This document shows positions 42,168 to 47,803 of a stretch of DNA of 47,803 nt, one piece after another. Source of the stretch: Firmicutes bacterium UBA6113 (GTDB lineage: Bacteria; Bacillota; Clostridia; Tissierellales; Sedimentibacteraceae). The notes below the pieces were generated by a model. That model was not told where the DNA came from and did no database searches. It saw only the letters and a list, made by a program, of their open reading frames with translations. A program made the position numbers and the translations under genes. Positions within the stretch are counted from its first letter, which is position 1; every line of letters starts with the position of its first letter. Location: contig DIWF01000030.1 in NCBI GenBank assembly GCA_002422545.1, forward strand, positions 1-47,803. The letters run 5' to 3'.

Positions 42168-42454
42168 TAATATAAATAAATGCGTTGAAGCAGAGAAAGA
42201 TATTTAAATCATTTACAGAGAGTTGGGGAAGGTGAAAGCCAACAATGAAAAAATATGTAATATTCACTGCAGAGCATATCTGTTGAAAGGGAACGAGTAG
42301 ACGGATGCGTGAACTCACGTTACAGGGTTAGAAGTTAACAGACTTCGAAGAGTGATGATTATTATATCATAAATAGGGTGGTACCGCGGATCTTTCGTCC
42401 CTATAAGCGCAGTTGAATTTCAAATGTGTTTATAGGAGTGAAAGATTTTTTTTT
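42168..42454 (+). ncRNA. T-box leader, probable phenylalanine (UUC) specifier
   Basis: The invariant T-box AGGGTGGTACCGCGG is at 42375-42389. Upstream is a stem I with distal-loop sequence (AGAGAGTTGGGGAAGG, GTGAAAGCCAAC). My hand fold pairs ATGC/GCAT at the base, GCAG/CTGC below the specifier loop, and ATATTT/AAATAT plus TCATT/AATGA above it. This places TTC (42263-42265), followed by A, in the specifier position. Stem III is GAAGT/ACTTC. The terminator pairs ATCTTTC (42390) with GAAAGAT (42440-42446), then a T run. It reads uncharged tRNA and should permit transcription of the permease and perhaps the Etf genes under starvation. Existence is certain; the codon is moderately so. Confidence 0.9.
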
Positions 42455-42456
42455 AT

Positions 42457-42731
42457 GACCTAACCCAATTGTTGCGAGCGATAGCGAAGCAAGAATTGCT
42501 GGTAGGTCAAACGCAATGAGTTCCGTATGATTTACCCAATTTATTCGACCGTAGGGAGAAATAAATTGATGGTAATTCAACCGCAATGAATTCCAAATTT
42601 GTGTGAGCGATAGCGAACAGACAAATTTGTGAATGAAACTGCGAATTTTGTGCGACCGGAGGGAGCTGACAAAATTGTGAACGAAACTGCGATATGACCA
42701 TACGATAACCTAAGGAAGTCGAATAGGTTAT
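42457..42731 (+). repeat. Array of five hairpins with alternating loop motifs
   Basis: Between the T-box terminator and the permease lie hairpins at 42457-42508, 42529-42578, 42595-42628, 42644-42676 and 42705-42731. Loops of the first four alternate GAGCGATAGCGA, CGACCGTAGGGAG, GAGCGATAGCGA, CGACCGGAGGGAG. Linkers repeat CGCAATGARTTCC (42512 and 42582) and GAAYGAAACTGCGA (42631 and 42680). Stems differ in sequence but keep pairing. No open frame explains it. Confidence 0.75.
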
Positions 42732-42817
42732 TTACAAATCACATTCCAACCAAATTTAATTATTAAACTATGCGCAGAGTTTAATTTTCAAAACAAAAAA
42801 ATTACAGGAGAATGAAT

Positions 42818-43978
42818 ATGGAAGCAAAAATCGAAAATCAATCAGTACAAAACGTTAAAATCAAGAAATCCATCGTACCGCCTTTTGTAGGAATAGCAGC
42901 TGTTTGGTTCGGCACTCACGCGGGACCTGGCGTTGCTTCAGGAAAACAGGTTGCAACTTACTTTTCATCATACGGTAAAATTGGAATGCTGACACCAGTA
43001 TTTGCAATGGCACTATTAGGTCTGGCTATGTATTATGCAATTGAATATTCAAGAGTAAATAAAATACATGATTTTAAAACTTTTACCAATAAATTCTTTC
43101 ATCCTTATGAAAAATTATTCAGCGCATTTTTTGAAATATCTTTCCTTGTAACATCGCTTCTGGCTCCCGGACTATGCATTGCCACAAGCGCGAAATTGTT
43201 TCAGCAATTCTTCGGCCTTAATATTTGGGCAGGAACTGTGTTGATGGTATTGTTATCAGTTGTGCTGGTTATTTACGGTGCAGAAATTGTAAAGGCAGCT
43301 TCAACAGCCCTAACTGTGGGAATTCTTGTGGTAATAGGACTGATAGTAGTGCTTGGAATAAGCGCAAGCAAAGGAGCAATCAGCACTAACTGGGCTGCAG
43401 CAAGCTTTTCAGATCATTCGCTCACCGGCGGATTATGGTTGGCAATTACTTATGCGGGATTCCAGTCCACAGGCAACATAGGAAACTGTATTTCAGTTTC
43501 TCAAGGACTGAATAGCAAGAAAGAATCAATGATGTCTGCTGCATTGGGAACTTGTTTAAACGCCCTTATGCTCGTGGCCATAGTGTTGGTAAACTTTGCA
43601 TATCAGCCTGAATCAATTCAAAGTCTTCTGCCTAACTACTACATCGTGCAGCAGATAGGATTACCTGTTCTTGAAACTGTGTATGTTATATTCGTTGTAA
43701 TGGCGTCTTTGTCTACAATCATTGCATTTGCATTTGCTTTGGTTGCAAGATACGGAAGCAAGGATTACATGGTAAATAGAATCAAGAAGGAAAGAAACAG
43801 GAGCTTGTTTATTGTTCTTTCAATGCTGATATTGGACGTTATGGTTTCAACATTCGGAATAGCATCAATAGTAAACATTGGATACAAATATCTGGGATAC
43901 TTCTCAATTTTCGTTGTTTTGTTCCCGTTTATAATAGTTGGATTAATAAGAAGCAAAAAATTAAAAACAGAAAATTAA
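42818..43978 (+). CDS. YkvI-like amino-acid-type permease
   Basis: The 386-residue membrane protein has about ten hydrophobic helices and a first-helix glycine break (FGTHAGPGVASGKQ) typical of LeuT-fold/APC-type Na+-coupled carriers. It is close to the poorly studied YkvI family. The T-box upstream implies that it imports the amino acid being sensed (phenylalanine, if the specifier call is right) or a precursor. Start 42818 is preferred because AGGAG ends 7 nt upstream; ATG 42812 is too close. EtfB follows after 48 bp with only a hairpin between. Confidence 0.8.
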   Translation: MEAKIENQSVQNVKIKKSIVPPFVGIAAVWFGTHAGPGVASGKQVATYFSSYGKIGMLTPVFAMALLGLAMYYAIEYSRVNKIHDFKTFTNKFFHPYEKLFSAFFEISFLVTSLLAPGLCIATSAKLFQQFFGLNIWAGTVLMVLLSVVLVIYGAEIVKAASTALTVGILVVIGLIVVLGISASKGAISTNWAAASFSDHSLTGGLWLAITYAGFQSTGNIGNCISVSQGLNSKKESMMSAALGTCLNALMLVAIVLVNFAYQPESIQSLLPNYYIVQQIGLPVLETVYVIFVVMASLSTIIAFAFALVARYGSKDYMVNRIKKERNRSLFIVLSMLILDVMVSTFGIASIVNIGYKYLGYFSIFVVLFPFIIVGLIRSKKLKTEN

Positions 43979-43984
43979 TTATGC

Positions 43985-44003
43985 GCGAAGCATTATGCTT
44001 CGC
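43985..44003 (+). other. Intercistronic hairpin
   Basis: GCGAAGCA, loop TTA, TGCTTCGC, with no T run. It may set relative levels of the permease and etf genes by mRNA processing or partial stop. Confidence 0.5.
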
Positions 44004-44026
44004 TGCATTTTCATCAAGGAGGAAAA

Positions 44027-44833
44027 ATGACAATCATAGTGCTTATCAAACAAGTGCCTGACATGGAAAAAGTAAAGTTTGACAGGGAAAAGGGAAGAAT
44101 AGACAGGTCTTCCGCAGGAACGGAAATAAATCCATTTGACTTGAACGCATTGGAGGCAGCTCTTGTTATAGCCGAAAAAACAGGTGCAAAGGTAGCAGCT
44201 GTTTCAATGGGGCCTCCTCAGGCTGAAGAATCATTAAGAGAAGCAATTGCAAGAGGAGCTGACGAAGGAATATTATTAAGCGATGCAAAATTCGGAGGAT
44301 CAGACGTGAAGGCTACCTCAAGCTTATTGTCTGCAGCAATCAGAAAAATAGGCAGTTACGATTTGATTATAGCTGGAATTCAGACTGTTGACGGCGACAC
44401 GGGGCAGGTTGGACCTGAAGTTGCAGGAATACTAAACATTCCTCACATAAGCAATGTTGAAAGTATAAGAGATTTTACAGAAGAATCCATAGAGGTTGTT
44501 TCAAATGTTTGGGAAGGCCAGTATCTCAAAAGAGGAAAATATCCGCTGCTTATGACCGTAACTAAGGATGTAAATGTTCCAAGGCTTCCTAACTTCAAAA
44601 ATAAAATGAAGGCAAGAAAAGCAGAAATCACAAAGTGGGACTGCAGCGACTTAAAAGAAATAATTGACGAATCACGTTTGGGAGTAAAGGGTTCTCCAAC
44701 AAAGGTAAAGAAAATAGAAGTACCTGCCCAATCACAAAGAGAAGGAAAAATATTTAAGGACAGTAGCAGCGAGGCAGTTTTGGAAATGCTTGATGTTTTC
44801 AAAAAAAGCAGGGTGCTTAACAAGGAGGTTTAA
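44027..44833 (+). CDS. etfB: Electron transfer flavoprotein, beta subunit
   Basis: EtfB binds the adenine nucleotide (AMP or, in bifurcating types, FAD) and pairs with EtfA. The 268-residue protein has IIVLIKQVPD, INPFDLNALEAAL, AVSMGPPQAEESLREAIARGADEGILL, GIQTVDGDTGQVGPEVA and the C-terminal extension typical of the family. EtfA begins at the base after its stop. With the GlcD/LctD-type dehydrogenase downstream it fits a 2-hydroxyacid dehydrogenase-Etf complex such as Acetobacterium LctBCD. Whether it confurcates cannot be read directly. Confidence 0.93.
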   Translation: MTIIVLIKQVPDMEKVKFDREKGRIDRSSAGTEINPFDLNALEAALVIAEKTGAKVAAVSMGPPQAEESLREAIARGADEGILLSDAKFGGSDVKATSSLLSAAIRKIGSYDLIIAGIQTVDGDTGQVGPEVAGILNIPHISNVESIRDFTEESIEVVSNVWEGQYLKRGKYPLLMTVTKDVNVPRLPNFKNKMKARKAEITKWDCSDLKEIIDESRLGVKGSPTKVKKIEVPAQSQREGKIFKDSSSEAVLEMLDVFKKSRVLNKEV

Positions 44834-45838
44834 ATGGAAGAGAAAGAATACACAGGAGTCTTGGTGTTTGCCGAACAGAAAAAGGGAGACATTCACAAGG
44901 TTGCTTATGAGCTGCTTGGAAAAGGAAAGACATTGGCTGACAAACTTAATTGCAGTCTTATGGCAGTTGTTTTGGGACATCCTGATATAAATGTAAAAGA
45001 ACTTGTTTACAGAGGTGCAGACAAGGTTTATCACATAGAAGATGAAATGATATTCAGCGTGCCGGATGAAGTTGTATATGCAGAAAATCTGGTAGAATTA
45101 ATCAAAGACATTAAGCCTGAAATTTGTTTATTTGGAGCTACAACATTCGGCAGAAGCCTTGCTCCCAGAGTGGCAGCAGTCTTGGAAACCGGACTTACTG
45201 CAGACTGCACGGATTTAAGCATTGACGACGATATGAAGCTCATTCAGATAAGACCAGCCTTCAGCGAAAATATTCTGGCTCACATCAAGTCTGACAATTA
45301 TCCTCAGATGGCAACTGTAAGGTACAAGGAATTTGATGAGGCAGACAGGGATGAAACAAATACAGGAGAAATAATTAAAATAAATGCATTAAAATCAGGA
45401 AACAGCCTTGTGGAAGTTATTGAAGAAATCTCCAATGAAAATATCAACATTGCCGATGCAGATGTGGTTGTATCAGCTGGAGTTGGAATAAAAAGCACTG
45501 AAGATTTGAAAATGATACAGGAACTGGCATTGCTTTTGGGCGGAGAAGTTGGAGCGTCAAGAGCACTTGTTGAGACAGGAATTTTATCAAAATCACATCA
45601 GGTGGGGTACAGCGGAAACAGGGTTAAACCTAAAATATACATCGCATGTGGAATATCAGGAGCTCCTCAGCATCTGGCAGGTATGAAGGAATCAGGTATT
45701 ATAATAGCAATCAACAATGATCCGTCAGCACCAATATTCAAGGTAGCAGATTATTCAATAGTAGGAGACATATATAAAATCATACCGGAACTCATAGAAA
45801 CAATTAAGAATGAAGAATTAAGAGTTAAGAATTATTAG
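44834..45838 (+). CDS. etfA: Electron transfer flavoprotein, alpha subunit
   Basis: EtfA carries FAD in its C-terminal domain, seen as GASRALVETG (about 236), VGYSGNRVKPKIYIACGISG and QHLAGM, then INNDPSAPIF and ADYSIVGD. The N-terminal half resembles EtfB. There is no N-terminal ferredoxin domain, unlike some lactate-linked EtfA proteins. AGGAGG precedes ATG 44834. The last residues, KNEELRVKNY, are encoded by an A+T-rich repeat-like stretch (GAATGAAGAATTAAG) that looks like a later addition to the end. Confidence 0.93.
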   Translation: MEEKEYTGVLVFAEQKKGDIHKVAYELLGKGKTLADKLNCSLMAVVLGHPDINVKELVYRGADKVYHIEDEMIFSVPDEVVYAENLVELIKDIKPEICLFGATTFGRSLAPRVAAVLETGLTADCTDLSIDDDMKLIQIRPAFSENILAHIKSDNYPQMATVRYKEFDEADRDETNTGEIIKINALKSGNSLVEVIEEISNENINIADADVVVSAGVGIKSTEDLKMIQELALLLGGEVGASRALVETGILSKSHQVGYSGNRVKPKIYIACGISGAPQHLAGMKESGIIIAINNDPSAPIFKVADYSIVGDIYKIIPELIETIKNEELRVKNY

Positions 45839-45872
45839 TTTATATAATTGGACTTAATAGACGTTTGATAAT

Positions 45873-45899
45873 GTCATCCTGAACGTAGTGAAGGATCTC
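45873..45899 (+). repeat. GTCATCCTGA-type dispersed repeat
   Basis: GTCATCCTGAACG...GAAGGATCT between etfA and the dehydrogenase, with a T run (45902-45908) after it. Related copies are near 17322-17343 (reversed) and 14768-14800 (degenerate). It could act as a weak terminator. Confidence 0.65.
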
Positions 45900-45962
45900 G
45901 GTTTTTTTATTAAGATATTATAATGAAAATATTACTTTAGAGTATTAAAATATGGAGGAATT

Positions 45963-47342
45963 ATGAACGAAAATATAATCAGGAAAATGCAGGAGATAGT
46001 TGGAGAAGACTGGGTTGTAGCAGATCTTGAAAAAGTGGGCAGCTACTGCGAAGATGAAACAGAAAAAGCAGTTAAGCCAAAAGTTTGCAGGGACTGCGTA
46101 GTTGTAAAGCCTGCCAGTGCAGAAGAAATTTCTGAAGTAATGAAATATGCCAACGAAAACAGACTTCCCGTAATGGCAAGGGGCGGCGGTACAAGTCTTT
46201 CAGGAGCTGCAGTTGCCATAATGCCTACAATAATCATTTCCTTGGAGCGCATGAACAAAATAATTGAAGTTGACGAGACATCACTTACTGTGGAATGTGA
46301 AGCAGGGGTAACACTTCTCGACATTGTTGAACTGTTTAGCAAACATGACAGTCTGTATTTCCCTATACATCCAGGGGATGAAGGAGCTCAGGTTGGAGGA
46401 ATGATTGTAATGAACGCCGGAGGAGTTAGAGCTGTAAGATACGGTGTAATGCGCGACCAGGTCAAAGGACTTGAAGCAGTTCTTCCAACAGGAGAAATAA
46501 TCCATGCAGGAGGAAAGCTCATAAAGAACAATGCTGGACTTGATCTTAAGAATCTTTTAATCGGCAGTGAAGGAATACTTGGGATTGTGACAAAGGCAAC
46601 ATTATCCATTAAACCAAAGGACAAACATATAGGAAGCCTTCTGGTATCATTTGAAAATGACACGGATGCTGTGAAAGCAGTTACTGAAATCTTCAAAAGC
46701 GGAATAAAGCCACTGGCTATTGAATACATGGAAAAGACAGCAATATTAAGGGCCGCTGAAGACATTGGAATGACATGGCCTTCTAACATTGGAAATGTTG
46801 ATTTATACTTCATTGTCTCTGAAAGAAAAGAAGATGACCTTTACGAAATGTATGAAACAATTGTTGGAATATGTGAAGAAAACAATGCAGTTGAAAGCTT
46901 TGTAGCAGAAAGTTCCAAGGAACAAAAAACTCTGCTTGATATAAGAAGCCATGTTTATCCAAGCATGCAGAAAATGGTTGTTGATGCCATTGATGCCGCT
47001 GTTCCCATAAGAAATCTTGCAAAGTACATGGAAGGTATCAATAAAATACATGAAAAATACGGAGTTGAAATTTCAACTATTGGCCATATAGGTGACGGAA
47101 ACATGCATAACAGCATTTTGACTGAGGATGCTGAAAAGCCTGAATGCTATGATCAGATTGTTGATGAAATATTCAATCTTATCATAGAATGTGAAGGAGC
47201 AATAACAGGGGAACACGGTGTGGGCAAAGTAAGAAATGAAAGACTGAAGCTGCAGTTCACTGAAAAAGAATTGAGCCTCATGAAAGCAATAAAAAGTGTT
47301 TTTGACCCCAATAACATTTTGAATCCCGGAACAGCTCTGTAA
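45963..47342 (+). CDS. FAD-dependent 2-hydroxyacid (D-lactate/glycolate-type) dehydrogenase
   Basis: GlcD/LctD-type flavoenzyme of 459 residues: PCMH-type FAD domain with ARGGGTSLSGAAV (about 75-87), HPGDEGAQVGGMIVMNAGGVRA, IKNNAGLDLKNLLIGSEGILGI, and the C-terminal cap with IGHIGDGNMHNSI, GEHGVGKVRNERL and DPNNILNPG. It should oxidise a 2-hydroxyacid and pass electrons to the adjacent EtfAB. Lactate is the best-known substrate. With a phenylalanine-type T-box ahead, phenyllactate or another amino-acid-derived hydroxyacid is an alternative (inference). TGGAGG precedes ATG 45963. A repeat separates it from etfA. Confidence 0.9.
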   Translation: MNENIIRKMQEIVGEDWVVADLEKVGSYCEDETEKAVKPKVCRDCVVVKPASAEEISEVMKYANENRLPVMARGGGTSLSGAAVAIMPTIIISLERMNKIIEVDETSLTVECEAGVTLLDIVELFSKHDSLYFPIHPGDEGAQVGGMIVMNAGGVRAVRYGVMRDQVKGLEAVLPTGEIIHAGGKLIKNNAGLDLKNLLIGSEGILGIVTKATLSIKPKDKHIGSLLVSFENDTDAVKAVTEIFKSGIKPLAIEYMEKTAILRAAEDIGMTWPSNIGNVDLYFIVSERKEDDLYEMYETIVGICEENNAVESFVAESSKEQKTLLDIRSHVYPSMQKMVVDAIDAAVPIRNLAKYMEGINKIHEKYGVEISTIGHIGDGNMHNSILTEDAEKPECYDQIVDEIFNLIIECEGAITGEHGVGKVRNERLKLQFTEKELSLMKAIKSVFDPNNILNPGTAL

Positions 47343-47404
47343 TATGTTTAAGAAAACTGCAACTGGGTATTAATAAAGTTGTTGCTTTATTAAAGGAGAG
47401 GCAT

Positions 47405-47731
47405 ATGGATTATATAAAATCAAATGAAGAATTAAAAAATATAAAAGAAAAAAACAGCATGGTCATTGTGTATTTCGGAAGCGAAATGTGCGGTGTATGT
47501 GGAGCATTAAAGCCGAAAATCGAAGAGCTGCTTAGAAATTATCCAAAAATAAAAGCAGTGCAGGCAGATGTGGACATTTCCCCGGAAATGGCAGCTGCAA
47601 ACAACATATTTACAATTCCCGGTATTCTCCTTTTCATAGACGGCAAGGAAGCAATAAGGGAAGCCCGTTTTATAAGTGTACCTGACATAGAAAACAAAAT
47701 TTCAAGATATTATCAGATGTATTTTGACTAA
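47405..47731 (+). CDS. Thioredoxin-family protein
   Basis: The 108-residue single-domain thioredoxin keeps an active-site CGVC (FGSEMCGVCGALKP, about 27-40) and cis-Pro region FTIPGILLFIDGKE. The residue before the first Cys is Met, not Trp, as in some clostridial thioredoxins. It should be a cytosolic dithiol reductant or redox regulator. AAGGAGAG precedes the ATG. It is 62 bp after the dehydrogenase and may be its last operon member. Confidence 0.88.
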   Translation: MDYIKSNEELKNIKEKNSMVIVYFGSEMCGVCGALKPKIEELLRNYPKIKAVQADVDISPEMAAANNIFTIPGILLFIDGKEAIREARFISVPDIENKISRYYQMYFD

Positions 47732-47780
47732 TAGTCAATAAGAACAAGCTATATAGTATGTTGATATTTATATCAATGAT

Positions 47781-47803
47781 GTAGGGGAGGGCCTCGTGCC
47801 CTC
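47781..47803 (+). repeat. Dispersed hairpin A, cut by window edge
   Basis: GTAGGGGAGGGCC...CCCTC continues past the right edge. Confidence 0.75.

Noticed and set aside
42401..42701. Minus-strand frames over the hairpin array
   Set aside because: They lack start signals. The array is better explained by paired stems and repeated loops.

Overview
The window looks like chromosome from a low-GC, strictly anaerobic Firmicute of the Clostridia/Tissierellia type. The evidence is A+T-rich spacers, strong AGGAGG ribosome binding sites, frequent TTG starts, Gram-positive lipoprotein signals, and T-box and c-di-GMP-I RNA leaders. Energy genes are those of an amino-acid- or organic-acid-using anaerobe with extracytoplasmic reductases. 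I cannot name the genus from sequence alone.

Layout. 1-2.7 kb: the 5' part of a secreted acidic-repeat protein (minus strand) and an mprF-like gene cut short at about 2685. 2.7-6.7 kb: an amino-acid-type module with a truncated NhaC-like antiporter, an AlaDH/PNT-family dehydrogenase, a sigma-54 activator and an RpiR regulator. A -24/-12 promoter and two upstream palindromes sit between activator and target. 7-14.3 kb: thioredoxin-like protein, MATE exporter behind a possible attenuator, methylglyoxal synthase, universal stress protein, then a lipoprotein pentaheme nitrite reductase (nrfA) with the cytochrome c maturation pair resB/resC. 15-21.7 kb: MFS exporter, acyl-ACP thioesterase, two SHOCT mini-proteins, 2-hydroxyacid dehydrogenase, small membrane protein, zinc phospholipase C-like protein, rhodanese lipoprotein and an SDR. 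21.9-28.3 kb: SWIM/SNF2 helicase, Ldh_2-family dehydrogenase, and a c-di-GMP-I riboswitch upstream of a long coiled-coil protein. 28.6-42 kb: Cys-rich protein, an FMN/FAD fumarate-reductase-type lipoprotein, MarR plus heterodimeric ABC exporter, hemolysin III protein, DEAD-box helicase, cold shock protein, and a LysR regulator divergent from a second, active-site-divergent FMN/FAD lipoprotein. 42-47.8 kb: T-box leader, unusual hairpin array, amino-acid-type permease, EtfB, EtfA, a GlcD/LctD-type FAD dehydrogenase and a thioredoxin.

How it fits together. NrfA, the rhodanese and both flavoprotein reductases carry lipobox signals, so the region supplies several membrane-anchored electron sinks. 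The Etf-dehydrogenase set would oxidise a 2-hydroxyacid in the cytoplasm. RNA-level control is prominent: T-box, c-di-GMP-I and a candidate leader ahead of the MATE gene.

The most striking non-coding signal is a family of short two-hairpin elements (GTAGGGGAGG...CCTCCCG and CGGGCGG...CCGCCCCTAC) in at least a dozen spacers. The most striking structural oddity is the tail-to-tail double truncation near 2685, which is either a genomic rearrangement scar or an assembly join.
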